DNA of 45,105 nt from IMG/VR virus record IMGVR_UViG_3300047560_001508, positions 1 to 45,105 of that record; one strand, 5' to 3'. The notes below the pieces were generated by a model that worked only from the letters and a program-made list of their open reading frames with translations, ran no database searches and was not told the DNA's origin. Shown one piece after another: positions 12,238-20,193 of this stretch. The DNA comes from a virus. Made by a program: the position numbers and the translations under genes. Each line of letters begins with the position of its first letter. Position 1 is the stretch's first letter.

Positions 12238-12854
12238 ACACAGTAGATCAAGTTAGAAGCTCAGTAGACGAGATACAGAAATATACATCTAGATTAGCTA
12301 GAATGGTTACTGACTGTCAAAAATACGTTGACGAAGCTAAACAACAGGCACGTGCCGAAGTATCAGCCGAGTTACGAAAAGCTAATGAAATTAAAGAGAC
12401 ACACCTTGACTACCGTGAAAAAGAGATTGCTCGTAAAACAGCGGAATTGCTAGAAAAGGAGGCTAATATCGATAAAATCACTACAGAAATGGCTGATAAA
12501 AAAATATCTAAGCAACGCCAAGAATTAGAATTGGAGCATCTAAAGAAGATGTCTGAGTTAAAAAGGCGAGAAAAAACACTTGCTGATAACGAGGCTTCGC
12601 TTGAAAAATTAGCGAATGAATTTTATCCAAAATATACGGAGATGAAGGAAAGTCATGAACTCATGACTAAGCAAGTTAAGTTATTTAACTCTAAAATCCC
12701 ACATGTTCGAGAAGGACTTGGTATTGTGGTAAATAAGCTAGACTACATTTATAAGAATGTCGCACCACTAACTCCATTTGATTTTGAGCGAGAAACCGTC
12801 AAGGAATTAGCGGATAATCTACATAAAACATTCATTGATCTACACCAACGATAA
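12234..12854 (+). CDS. Coiled-coil protein, 206 aa
   Basis: Residues 1-150 are almost all helix with heptad spacing (RKTAELLEKEANIDKITTEM, RRKEKTL-like repeats), rich in Glu, Lys and Arg. A shorter C-terminal domain (LNYIYKNVAPLTPFDFE-like) follows. It is translationally coupled to the putative nuclease by an ATGA overlap. The pair could form a nuclease with a structural-maintenance-like partner, but I see no ATP-binding motif. The last codons overlap a GATAAATA box. Confidence 0.6.
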   Translation: MNTVDQVRSSVDEIQKYTSRLARMVTDCQKYVDEAKQQARAEVSAELRKANEIKETHLDYREKEIARKTAELLEKEANIDKITTEMADKKISKQRQELELEHLKKMSELKRREKTLADNEASLEKLANEFYPKYTEMKESHELMTKQVKLFNSKIPHVREGLGIVVNKLDYIYKNVAPLTPFDFERETVKELADNLHKTFIDLHQR

Positions 12855-12857
12855 ATA
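12850..12857 (+). promoter_or_regulatory. GATAAATA late-promoter candidate before the small RNA
   Basis: The box lies at the stop codon of the coiled-coil gene and just before a σ70 promoter for the candidate RNA, so the RNA may be read by both polymerase forms. Confidence 0.45.
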
Positions 12858-12860
12858 CTA

Positions 12861-12889
12861 TTGACATTGTACTCAATGTCTCCTATGTT
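12861..12889 (+). promoter_or_regulatory. σ70-type promoter of the candidate small RNA, with palindrome in the spacer
   Basis: TTGACA and TATGTT with a 17-base spacer. A perfect palindrome GACATTG-TACT-CAATGTC (12863-12880) starts in the -35 box and fills most of the spacer, an ideal repressor site. Confidence 0.65.
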
Positions 12890-12894
12890 GACCG

Positions 12895-13118
12895 GCGGTC
12901 GTTAAGCGCCAGCAGATACCATGAACACCCAGGCATTTTCTGTATTTTGATTGGTTAATAGGTGTTCTGCCCTGTTTACTACCAGTAAACCTAGTTTACT
13001 ACAACGTTAAAGTAGTCCAACATTCTCATGTAGGTATTTCCGTAAAGTTGATATAACATTTTATGAATATTTCAGGTATCTAGAGCCCCTAACGTAAAAG
13101 TCGGGGGCTCTTTGCTTT
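12895..13118 (+). ncRNA. Candidate structured small RNA, about 220 nt
   Basis: The 311-base gap 12855-13165 has no open frame longer than about 9 codons but holds a complete RNA-gene layout. A σ70 promoter is followed by a 5' hairpin GGCG/CGCC (12894-12910). A long-range closing helix AGATACC/GGTATCT (12914-12920 with 13075-13081) encloses two or three hairpins: GAACACC/GGTGTTC (12923-12967), GTTTACT/AGTAAAC (12974-12990) and ACTAC/GTAGT (12998-13016). An intrinsic terminator (13082-13111) begins directly after the closing helix. I recognise no known RNA family. It could regulate phage or host mRNAs or be a protein-binding RNA. Confidence 0.6.
13082..13118 (+). terminator. Intrinsic terminator of the small RNA
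   Basis: Stem AGAGCCCC/GGGGCTCT (8 bp) with a 14-base loop, followed by TTGCTTT. It also insulates the methyltransferase cassette from upstream transcription. Confidence 0.75.
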
Positions 13119-13124
13119 GGTAAC

Positions 13125-13170
13125 CGCAAAATAAATAGGGTATCTAACTCTATGATAAATAAGATATGAA
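13125..13170. repeat. 46-bp direct repeat, copy 1 (upstream of methyltransferase)
   Basis: Starts CGCAAAATAAATAGGG and ends GATATGAA. It is identical to 14084-14129 at 45 of 46 positions (T13151 versus C14110). It contains two ATAAATA boxes and the methyltransferase ATG. Confidence 0.95.
13154..13161 (+). promoter_or_regulatory. GATAAATA late-promoter candidate of the methyltransferase gene
   Basis: The box ends 5 bases before the A of the ATG at 13166. A second ATAAATA lies at 13131-13137. No Shine-Dalgarno sequence is placed correctly for the ATG. Confidence 0.6.
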
Positions 13171-14128
13171 ACCATTGGACGAACACATAACTACCCAACA
13201 ACTAATAGATACCGACTACCGATACAACTATACCCATCAAGAACTCATCAATGATTGGAATAAACTTAGAACTACTACACACTATAAGACAGGCAGTCAA
13301 TTCAAACCTGGTATGAAGTTATGTCAGCATTTTTGTGATAATTTCTGGGATATTCAAAATAGTCAAGGCAATTCATTTGCCAAGTGTTGGCAAGATTATG
13401 ATAAGATGGATAAGATTAGGCAATGGGGTCTGAATTCAATGACTAATTTATGGATGAGCTGGATTCGCAGAGCAGTGTATATGGCTAATGGCTTACCTAA
13501 TAGCAGTTATTATCGACCACATTTCAGCAGACAGATTATAGAGATGACTAACAAAAAGCAAGGCGTCTTGTTTGACCCATGTGCTGGTTGGGGTGGCAGA
13601 ATGCTAGGCACTACCAGTAAAGATTGGCAATATATCTCTTGTGAGCCTAATATAGATACTTACAACAACTTGCTTGAAATCATCGCCTTTACTAATACAA
13701 ACCATTTAGTAAAACTACACAATCATCCAGTAGAAGAACTGGATTTCACAACATTACCTAAAGTTGATATAGTTCTAACAAGTCCACCATATTTCAATTT
13801 AGAAGTATATACAGGCGACAATAATCAATGCTACAATAAGTTTACTACATATGAGTTATGGCGTGATAATTGGTTAGTTCCACTAATTGAAAAATCAATA
13901 TCAATATTGAAAGACGACGGTATTTCTGCTTGGAACGTAATGAACTTTGGCGGTAACGATCTTAGTGGTGATGTTATTCAAGCACATAGTAAATTGGGAT
14001 GGACATTAGTAGATACTATTGGATTCAAATCACCACTGGCAAATATTCGTAAAATAAAAAATAAGGATGTGACTTATATATTTCGCAAAATAAATAGGGT
14101 ATCTAACTCCATGATAAATAAGATATGA
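13166..14128 (+). CDS. SPPY-type DNA methyltransferase
   Basis: This 320-residue protein has the AdoMet site FDPCAGWGGR at residues 136-145 (motif I) and the catalytic TSPPYF at 205-210 (motif IV), in that order. SPPY is typical of enzymes that methylate the exocyclic amino group of cytosine (N4) or adenine (N6), not of C5-cytosine methylases. The 130-residue N-terminal part may hold target recognition. The gene is enclosed by 46-bp direct repeats: its ATG lies in the first copy, and its last residues INRVSNSMINKI and stop lie in the second. No cognate restriction enzyme is visible. A role in protecting phage DNA or marking it is likely; it does not supply the substrate for a TAGT enzyme in an obvious way. 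Confidence 0.8.
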   Translation: MKPLDEHITTQQLIDTDYRYNYTHQELINDWNKLRTTTHYKTGSQFKPGMKLCQHFCDNFWDIQNSQGNSFAKCWQDYDKMDKIRQWGLNSMTNLWMSWIRRAVYMANGLPNSSYYRPHFSRQIIEMTNKKQGVLFDPCAGWGGRMLGTTSKDWQYISCEPNIDTYNNLLEIIAFTNTNHLVKLHNHPVEELDFTTLPKVDIVLTSPPYFNLEVYTGDNNQCYNKFTTYELWRDNWLVPLIEKSISILKDDGISAWNVMNFGGNDLSGDVIQAHSKLGWTLVDTIGFKSPLANIRKIKNKDVTYIFRKINRVSNSMINKI

Positions 14129-14129
14129 A
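14084..14129. repeat. 46-bp direct repeat, copy 2 (end of methyltransferase)
   Basis: Matches 13125-13170 with one mismatch. The ATG of copy 1 here begins a four-codon frame (14125-14139), and the same bases supply the TGA stop of the methyltransferase. Confidence 0.95.
14113..14120 (+). promoter_or_regulatory. GATAAATA late-promoter candidate (repeat copy 2)
   Basis: Second copy of the repeat-borne box. An ATG 5 bases downstream begins a four-codon frame that ends by overlapping the ATG at 14136. Confidence 0.55.
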
Positions 14130-14147
14130 CAAATCATGAGGCAACAA

Positions 14148-14537
14148 ATGACCAAACCAAATCAATCAACCACAGCAAATCAACCAAATCAACCAAATCA
14201 ACCCAACTGCCGAATTCATTTAGATACTGATACATTGCTTAAACTAGCACTGGTAAAACTAAAAACTACCCAACAACAATTCACCGAACAAGCCGCAAAG
14301 CAGATAGACTTAGCCAATGCCAAATATCTAGGCACTGACCGAAAAACTTTCAAGCAAATCTGTCCAACTACCCGTGAGCCCTACTACCGTGATGAATATC
14401 TATGGTCAACTCGTGATTACCTTATCAAAACAACCCAACACGGCAAAATCTTAGATGTCGAGCGGAAACCACAATCTATTATGAAGCCTATGAAGCCTAA
14501 GGTTATTGTAAAGAAAAAGAGGACATTCACCAAATGA
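14148..14537 (+). CDS. Hypothetical basic protein with NQP repeats
   Basis: I prefer the ATG at 14148, with GAGG 6-7 bases upstream, over the ATG at 14136. The 129-residue product begins with a low-complexity tract NQPNQPNQPN encoded by three AAATCAACC repeats. A central helical part (LKLALVKLKTTQQQFTEQAA) and a very basic end (KPKVIVKKKRTFTK) follow. No family is recognised. The basic tail suggests nucleic-acid binding. Confidence 0.55.
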   Translation: MTKPNQSTTANQPNQPNQPNCRIHLDTDTLLKLALVKLKTTQQQFTEQAAKQIDLANAKYLGTDRKTFKQICPTTREPYYRDEYLWSTRDYLIKTTQHGKILDVERKPQSIMKPMKPKVIVKKKRTFTK

Positions 14538-14908
14538 AACAACACAGATCACTAAAGGGAACAACACGATGGTATCGCATTGTTGATGGCGAGGTAGAAC
14601 GCTGTCATCGTAGACCTGATGAAATTCTTGATTCATCATGGCAGCGTGGTCTTGGTCCTATTGATAATGCGCACTGTGCGGCTATCAGTAGTTCTACTTT
14701 AAAAGGAATTCCTAAATCTCCGATTCAGCGAGAGCGCATGAGAGCAGCTAAATTAGGTATTACTAAATCCCCAGAACACCGTCAAGCAATGAGTCAAGCA
14801 CACATCAATCGCCATAAACAAATTCACCGTTTAATGTCTGAGCATGGTATTAAATGGAGTGATGCTTGCCAATTATATAAACAAAACAACAAACAAAACA
14901 ATAAATAA
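14534..14908 (+). CDS. NUMOD-like DNA-binding protein, possible homing-endonuclease remnant
   Basis: This 124-residue protein overlaps the upstream gene by ATGA. Residues 56-93 carry GIPKSPIQRERMRAAKLG and then ITKSPEHRQAMSQAHINR, two copies of the NUMOD3-type helix pattern found in homing endonucleases. The end resembles a short helix-turn-helix (HGIKWSDACQLYKQ). No GIY-YIG or HNH catalytic part is visible, so it is either a lone DNA-binding protein or a remnant. Confidence 0.6.
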   Translation: MKQHRSLKGTTRWYRIVDGEVERCHRRPDEILDSSWQRGLGPIDNAHCAAISSSTLKGIPKSPIQRERMRAAKLGITKSPEHRQAMSQAHINRHKQIHRLMSEHGIKWSDACQLYKQNNKQNNK

Positions 14909-14926
14909 TTTATAAATCTACTAATT

Positions 14927-15175
14927 ATGACAATAACTACCAACCCAACCTACTATGTTCGTCAGTTTGAAGACGGCACCGTTCAAGTTACTATGGATCA
15001 ACAAGGCTATCAGCAGTGGCAGAGTGATATTGAAGAACTACACCGCCTACGTCAAATGATCGACTACGCCAATAACCCACAACAATCTCAAGAGCCGCAA
15101 GAGCCGCAGGCTACCGTAGTTGAGCAGTTAATGAGCTTACCACTAGAAAAACCAAAACGAGCACGAGGAAAATAA
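14927..15175 (+). CDS. Hypothetical protein, 82 aa
   Basis: This 82-residue, Gln-rich protein (QQGYQQWQ, QQSQEPQEPQ) has a predicted beta start (YYVRQFEDGTVQVTM) and a basic tail KPKRARGK. AT-rich DNA including TATAAATC (14911-14918) lies directly upstream and may act as a late box; there is no clear Shine-Dalgarno sequence. The stop overlaps the next start as TAATG. Confidence 0.55.
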   Translation: MTITTNPTYYVRQFEDGTVQVTMDQQGYQQWQSDIEELHRLRQMIDYANNPQQSQEPQEPQATVVEQLMSLPLEKPKRARGK

Positions 15176-15453
15176 TGTCTATCTTAGAGAGCAAATACTG
15201 CGCACATGTAGCGCCGTCACCGCACAAGCTACATCGAGTCAAGCCTTTAAGCTTTAATACTAGAAGTGACTTGATTACAGACCCAGTTGAGGTTCTCCAA
15301 ACCACAGCGGTTAATGTCTGTGATGACATGATGACCAGGTTGGTAGATGACTTAGAGCTAGTTGATGACTTGTATCAATTTGTTAGAGAGCAAGGAATGT
15401 TACAGCATTTCGAGTACTGGCAGACAATTAATAGACTTAAGAAACCACTATGA
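15175..15453 (+). CDS. Hypothetical protein, 92 aa
   Basis: This 92-residue protein starts MSILESKYCAHVAPSPHKLH and has an acidic helical second half (LVDDLELVDDLYQFVREQG). It is coupled to both neighbours by overlapping start and stop codons (TAATG before, ATGA after). No family recognised. Confidence 0.55.
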   Translation: MSILESKYCAHVAPSPHKLHRVKPLSFNTRSDLITDPVEVLQTTAVNVCDDMMTRLVDDLELVDDLYQFVREQGMLQHFEYWQTINRLKKPL

Positions 15454-15725
15454 ACTACAAACTTGGACCTGGTCTACCAGAGGGATATCGCTGTAGTGAT
15501 GCTACTAAGATACAAGTAGCATACATGACAGCAATGACTGTACTTGCCGAACAAGCACAGATTATGATTGACCACTCTACACAGCCACAAAACATTCAAG
15601 CCTTTACCGAGCTTAAAGAGTTTGCTGATAACGGCTGGCTAGAAGCACTGGGTGGCACTATCACATGGCGAGACTTACAGTTCCCATTTGGGGAAAACAC
15701 ACAACCAGTTAAGGAAACAAAATGA
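15450..15725 (+). CDS. Hypothetical protein, 91 aa
   Basis: This 91-residue protein starts MNYKLGPGLPEGYRCSDATK, followed by a helix of small residues (VAYMTAMTVLAEQAQIMI). It overlaps both neighbours by four bases. It belongs to the run of small genes upstream of the terminase. No family recognised. Confidence 0.55.
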   Translation: MNYKLGPGLPEGYRCSDATKIQVAYMTAMTVLAEQAQIMIDHSTQPQNIQAFTELKEFADNGWLEALGGTITWRDLQFPFGENTQPVKETK

Positions 15726-15961
15726 GCAGATACCTAATCACCAGAGCCCCAGATGGCGAACATTGGATTACCTTAGACGCACTCTTACAAGATGTCTTAG
15801 AGCAGCTAGACTCACCCCAAGCAAGATCCAAAGACGAAGCCTTCTACGCACTTACTGTAGTAAAAACTTTCTTACAATCCCTAGTAGCCGAGGCACAGTT
15901 AGCCGATTATCTACATCCTAGTAAAGACGATGAGCTACCGTACAAAGACACACTCCAGTAA
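15722..15961 (+). CDS. Hypothetical protein, 79 aa
   Basis: This acidic 79-residue protein starts MSRYLITRAPDGEHWITLDA and is mostly helical. It is coupled to the upstream gene by ATGA. A 66-base spacer without a gene follows. Function unknown. Confidence 0.55.
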   Translation: MSRYLITRAPDGEHWITLDALLQDVLEQLDSPQARSKDEAFYALTVVKTFLQSLVAEAQLADYLHPSKDDELPYKDTLQ

Positions 15962-16027
15962 GGTGTGGTTACGACTATATCGTCTTCACTTGTATCAAAC
16001 TTATACTAAAATAATTGACTACTTAAA

Positions 16028-16381
16028 ATGAAACAACTAATAGACAAACCTAACAACCAAAACATTCGTGTGTTTGATCGCATGGTTGCTGAGCTCTCAC
16101 GCTGGATGACCGATGAGGAAATAGACAAGTGTGTTGGATTCTTAGATCAGATTGCTGGATCTCAGTGGGATATTAATCCTACCTTAGATGACAGCAAAAC
16201 ACAGCTTAAGATTATCTTAGGCGGTGATAGATATGAAGAGATTAAAGCACAGTGGAGCATCAAGAACCAACATCTCATCAAAGATGGCAAAACCAAATAC
16301 ATACACAAGACAACTAAAAAAGTGTATGATGGCTTAGACCCACATGATGATCCGCTTGACTATACTATGATAAAAATGTAA
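16028..16381 (+). CDS. Hypothetical protein, 117 aa
   Basis: This 117-residue protein starts MKQLIDKPNNQNIRVFDRMV and contains a helical N-terminal half and a polar C-terminal half (KTKYIHKTTKKVYDGLDPHD). No good ribosome binding site is seen. A TATACT string at about 16003 might be a promoter element, but no -35 box fits. No family recognised. Confidence 0.5.
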   Translation: MKQLIDKPNNQNIRVFDRMVAELSRWMTDEEIDKCVGFLDQIAGSQWDINPTLDDSKTQLKIILGGDRYEEIKAQWSIKNQHLIKDGKTKYIHKTTKKVYDGLDPHDDPLDYTMIKM

Positions 16382-16389
16382 ATATAACT

Positions 16390-16397
16390 CATAAATA
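16390..16397 (+). promoter_or_regulatory. CATAAATA late-promoter candidate
   Basis: The box ends 5 bases before the ATG at 16402, the same spacing as at the methyltransferase gene. No Shine-Dalgarno sequence is present. Confidence 0.5.
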
Positions 16398-16401
16398 ATA
16401 C

Positions 16402-16740
16402 ATGAGCACAACTACACCCGAATCTCAACAACCACCTAAAAAGCCACGTGGCTCTAGATTTACCTTATATCCAGGTGATATAAAACGCAACATCACTTAC
16501 AAGGACATGGCAGTTAGATTGTATTACTCAGTACAACACCTAGAAGCAGAAGAATCAATCATGCCGCATGTGCTGTTAGATGATGCTTATCAAATGGCAG
16601 GTATGCTCTTAGAAGCAGAGGGATTACAGCCTGATGAGACGGTATTAGATCGTGTAGTGTTTCATTATCTAAAACTTCGTCAGCAATGTGCTAATCAGAT
16701 TGTAAAAGAAATAACACCAACGAAGGCAGGTAAACAATGA
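16402..16740 (+). CDS. Hypothetical protein upstream of terminase, 112 aa
   Basis: The 112-residue product has a Pro/Lys-rich start (QQPPKKPRGSRFTL) and a helical body (MAVRLYYSVQHLEAEESIMP). It is coupled to the small terminase gene by ATGA and lies 5 bases after a late box. It may be part of DNA packaging, judged only by position. Confidence 0.55.
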   Translation: MSTTTPESQQPPKKPRGSRFTLYPGDIKRNITYKDMAVRLYYSVQHLEAEESIMPHVLLDDAYQMAGMLLEAEGLQPDETVLDRVVFHYLKLRQQCANQIVKEITPTKAGKQ

Positions 16741-17138
16741 CAATACAAATAGAAACTTTAGATAAACCTGAAAATAAACCTGAAAATAAACCTGAAAATA
16801 AGCCTAAGCGCAAACCCTATAGCGTGAAATCACCATCACGTGGCGGTGCTCGCAAAGGCGCTGGTCGCAAAAAGGGTAAGACTAATAAGGTACAATACAC
16901 TGACTTGTTAGAAGAACTACATCGGGCTACTGGTAAATCATTTGCTGAACTAATTGCAGATGAAGTAGTCAAAGCAATTACGGCAGGTGATTCACGCTTA
17001 GTTAAAGATTACCTAGACATGGTAGGCAAGAAAGCAATTGCTGATAAATCTGAGACTGATATCACTTCTAATGGTGAAACCCTACAGGCAGCGTTTCAGT
17101 TTGTTGCTACTGAGTTACCTGATTGGCGAAATGACTGA
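16737..17138 (+). CDS. terS: Terminase small subunit (probable)
   Basis: This 133-residue protein has three PENK repeats near its N-terminus (residues 10-23) and then SRGGARKGAGRKKGK, the Gly/Lys-rich stretch common to a family of phage small terminase subunits. A helical DNA-binding and oligomerisation part (YTDLLEELHRATGKSFAEL) follows. The large terminase starts 8 bases before its stop. It would recognise packaging DNA and feed it to the large subunit. Confidence 0.7.
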   Translation: MTIQIETLDKPENKPENKPENKPKRKPYSVKSPSRGGARKGAGRKKGKTNKVQYTDLLEELHRATGKSFAELIADEVVKAITAGDSRLVKDYLDMVGKKAIADKSETDITSNGETLQAAFQFVATELPDWRND

Positions 17139-18555
17139 ACTCAAATTATTCGGCGAACAAACAACTATTTTACAGGATTGGCTCGAAACAGACAAGAACT
17201 GTATGGATATTGTTCCCGTTGGTAGTGGTAAAACATTCTTAGCGTCCCTAGCGTTACCTATCTTCGCAAGTGATAGTCGTTATCACAAGGGCAAAGATGT
17301 TATCTATTCGGCTCCTACACGTGAGATGATTAAGACCCTAATATGGAGTCCACTTGTAGACTCTTGTAAATCATACTTCAATATTAACCCAAAAGATATT
17401 AACAACAGTGATCTGACAATCAAGTTTCCTAATGGAACGTATATTCGTTGTAAGTCAGCAGAACAAAAAGAAAACTTACGAGGTATTAACGCTGGTATTT
17501 GGGTAGCCGACGAAGCATCCTTATACAGTGAAGAATCCTTACTAGAAATTACTAACCGTCTGAGACCTAAAGTTGGTGATTATCTTAGTGAAGGTCGTAT
17601 GATTGTAATCTCCACACCTAATGGCGCTAATGCCCTGTTCACACTATTCTCTAATGCTAAGAACATGCCTGATCGTTGGATTGTTCGTCATCTTACATAC
17701 GAACAAATGCGAGCAGGTAATAGAGCATTCATTGAGCAACAGCGCAAGATTCTGTCTCCACTTAAGTTTGCCAAAGACTATAACTGTGTATGGGAATCGG
17801 TAGAGGACAAGTTCTTTATGGCTTGGAATCGTACCATGTGCGTAGAAGAAGTTATGGACCGTGGTGGCGACTTATATACCTTCCACGACTTCAACTCAAA
17901 GCGTATGTGTGCCATCGTAGCACAAGTTACTAACCCTGGAACACTACAAGGAACAATTGAAGTCTTAGGAACCTACGCTATCCCTAATTGTTCTACAGAA
18001 GGAATAGCACAAGCGATTCGCCGTGATTACTCACAGCGTAACATCTATGCTGTTATTGACGCAACAGGCTCACATAACAATCGCTCAACTACTTCTGCTT
18101 TTGGCATCACTGATCGTACTATCTTAGAGAAGTGGGGATTTACTATCTACAACAGCACACGCTCTAATCCACTGGTTAGAGATACTGATAACTCCGCTAA
18201 CGCATTCATTGCTCGTGGTGGTCTTAAGGTTAAGGCAAGTGAGCAATTACTGTTAGAAGCACTTGATAACTATCACTATGAAGATGCTTCACGCATTAAG
18301 CTAGTAAAATACAGTGAGCAACAATTCGCACACATGGATGCGCTTGGCGACTGCCTACGTTACGGTATTCATCACTTATTCTCCTTACAGCACAATGAGC
18401 GTCCTAGCAGTGCCAACTACATTACGGATGTTCAGATGCCACAGCACACACCTGGAGCTGAGCATCGCAAGCAGGGCGTTATGGGCTATGGCACTCCAAC
18501 TATGGAAGAAATACTAGCTGGATCTACCGAGAGCCCTAACTATGTTGTTTGGTGA
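17131..18555 (+). CDS. terL: Terminase large subunit
   Basis: The 474-residue protein starts at ATG 17131, which overlaps the small-subunit stop; the in-frame ATG at 17038 is too far upstream. The ATPase part has Walker A VPVGSGKT (28-35), Walker B IWVADEA (123-129) and coupling motif ISTPNG (160-165). The RNase-H-like nuclease has FHDFN (Asp253), VIDATG (Asp310) and MDALGD (Asp403/Asp407). It cuts and pumps DNA into the prohead through the portal. No good Shine-Dalgarno sequence is seen, so expression probably depends on coupling to the small subunit. Confidence 0.9.
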   Translation: MTELKLFGEQTTILQDWLETDKNCMDIVPVGSGKTFLASLALPIFASDSRYHKGKDVIYSAPTREMIKTLIWSPLVDSCKSYFNINPKDINNSDLTIKFPNGTYIRCKSAEQKENLRGINAGIWVADEASLYSEESLLEITNRLRPKVGDYLSEGRMIVISTPNGANALFTLFSNAKNMPDRWIVRHLTYEQMRAGNRAFIEQQRKILSPLKFAKDYNCVWESVEDKFFMAWNRTMCVEEVMDRGGDLYTFHDFNSKRMCAIVAQVTNPGTLQGTIEVLGTYAIPNCSTEGIAQAIRRDYSQRNIYAVIDATGSHNNRSTTSAFGITDRTILEKWGFTIYNSTRSNPLVRDTDNSANAFIARGGLKVKASEQLLLEALDNYHYEDASRIKLVKYSEQQFAHMDALGDCLRYGIHHLFSLQHNERPSSANYITDVQMPQHTPGAEHRKQGVMGYGTPTMEEILAGSTESPNYVVW

Positions 18556-18561
18556 TAAATA
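18554..18561 (+). promoter_or_regulatory. GATAAATA late-promoter candidate before portal
   Basis: The box overlaps the TGA stop of the terminase. Four bases after it, an ATG (18565) opens a four-codon frame (M-R-T-N) whose TAA overlaps the portal ATG at 18579. Confidence 0.6.
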
Positions 18562-18578
18562 ACTATGAGGACTAACTA

Positions 18579-20192
18579 ATGCTAAAGTCAATATTAACGG
18601 CAAAATGCGCACAGTATCTTGCCACCGAGTCGCAAATGACTAACTACCAACTTGCGTACTTAAACGGAGAGTTGTTCCGTAGATCTACTCGCAAAAAGCG
18701 TCCAAGCGAAGACGCTGCTATCTATACTGATGTTATTCAACATACAGTAGCAATTCCGCTTGCTCGTCACGTTGTTGATACTATCAATAACACAGTGTTC
18801 GAGCCTAAAATTACCCGAGACTTACAGTTTGTTGGTGAGAGTGGTACGGTTGTTGATACTACCACACAAGAATGGACCGAGCTTTTCTTGTTAGACGCTG
18901 ACTTATCTAATACGTCACTTGATGGAGTAATGGAGAACATTGGCGATCTTACAAGCGTGTTTGGTCATTGCTGGGTGTTTGTAGACATGCCATATAACGA
19001 TGGTATACCAGATCCAAGACTACGCCCCTATGTTATACCTATTTCACCCCTACATGTATGGGACTGGGACTTTGTTGCCGTTCGTGGTCAGCTTATACCA
19101 AAATACATTAAGGTTCTTGAGCATGAGGATGACGAGTGCTACAGATTCAAGTGCTATTATCTAGGAACAAGTAAATCACCAAGCTACTGGGAAATCTACG
19201 AAGTAGAAAAAACAACACAGCAAAATATCGTTGACCCTGATATACTACCAGTTGCTACTGGTGAGTTTCCCGTGGGTATGAGTATTCCTGGATTTATGGC
19301 ATTTACTCGTCGTGATCCACGCTCACTAACCTTAGGCATCTCAGACATTGATGTGGCAACAGACGTACAAAAAGAAATTTATAAACTTGAGGCAGAGGCA
19401 TATCAAGCTGTTCAGTTTGCTAGAACCCTAATTCGTGTTGATACTGGTAGTAATATTACGATACCTGCTCACGCTGGCGGCATTGTTAAGGCTAATGAGG
19501 GTCAAGTAGAGGCTATCAAGATTGATACTCAAGATGTAGCAACTATTATGGATAAGCAACGAGCACTGCTTGATGATTTCTACTCACTAAGTGGATTTGC
19601 GGGCATGCGTCAGAGTAAGTCACAGTCACAGAGTGGTATCTCTATTATTCAAGAGCGTAGAACACTACATCGCATCGCTGGCGCAAAAGCACGACTACTA
19701 GAAATCTGCGAAGAGAGTATTTGGACATTTGCCTCACGATACATGTCGGTTCGTTGGGCAGGTGAAGTAGCATATGGCGACGACTACGACTCACACGACA
19801 CTGACTATCGCATTGCTCTCTTAGAAAAAGCACAACAGATGTTACCTGGAAACCCTGTTATTAATGGTATTGTAGCAAGAGAGTTGATCAAAATGATTTC
19901 TCCAGAGAGTCAAGCGGAAGACCTTATCGCTGCTATGATAGATACACAAGTAGGTGAGTCAACAATACAGATTATTGAAGACACCAAAGACGAAAAAACA
20001 CAAACAAGAGACACTGGCGATCAAACACCTGAGTCTTTAGAAGAAGATAGTAAGCAAGACATGATTGAAGATAACGAACAGACTTCTAAGGACTTGTCTA
20101 ACAGCGGTATTAGATATACAGGTCAGAGCTACTATGGACCAGATGCTGTTGTAGCTCAGCTTGGTATGGCAATGGCAGGATCAGGAAGATAA
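18579..20192 (+). CDS. Portal protein
   Basis: The 537-residue protein follows the terminase and has typical portal features. These are a helical N-terminus, a beta-rich wing with P-Y-V-I-P-I-S-P, a KEIYKLEAEAYQ clip helix, and FAGMRQSKSQSQSGISIIQE before an aromatic C-terminal helix (WTFASRYMSVRW). The end is acidic and Gln-rich. It forms the ring at the capsid vertex for DNA passage. GAGGA upstream serves as ribosome binding site, and a four-codon leader frame overlaps its start. Confidence 0.85.
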   Translation: MLKSILTAKCAQYLATESQMTNYQLAYLNGELFRRSTRKKRPSEDAAIYTDVIQHTVAIPLARHVVDTINNTVFEPKITRDLQFVGESGTVVDTTTQEWTELFLLDADLSNTSLDGVMENIGDLTSVFGHCWVFVDMPYNDGIPDPRLRPYVIPISPLHVWDWDFVAVRGQLIPKYIKVLEHEDDECYRFKCYYLGTSKSPSYWEIYEVEKTTQQNIVDPDILPVATGEFPVGMSIPGFMAFTRRDPRSLTLGISDIDVATDVQKEIYKLEAEAYQAVQFARTLIRVDTGSNITIPAHAGGIVKANEGQVEAIKIDTQDVATIMDKQRALLDDFYSLSGFAGMRQSKSQSQSGISIIQERRTLHRIAGAKARLLEICEESIWTFASRYMSVRWAGEVAYGDDYDSHDTDYRIALLEKAQQMLPGNPVINGIVARELIKMISPESQAEDLIAAMIDTQVGESTIQIIEDTKDEKTQTRDTGDQTPESLEEDSKQDMIEDNEQTSKDLSNSGIRYTGQSYYGPDAVVAQLGMAMAGSGR

Positions 20193-20193
20193 T

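Noticed and set aside
12855-13165. tRNA or self-splicing intron
   Set aside because: No cloverleaf or T-arm sequence, and no split gene across the region.
13166-14128. C5-cytosine methylase feeding a TET pathway
   Set aside because: The catalytic motif is SPPY; the Pro-Cys motif of C5 methylases is absent at the catalytic place.
15985-16010. σ70 promoter at TATACT near 16003
   Set aside because: No acceptable -35 box at 15-19 bases upstream.
17038-17130. Longer start for the large terminase
   Set aside because: It would overlap the small subunit gene by about 100 bases; the ATG at 17131 gives the usual short overlap.
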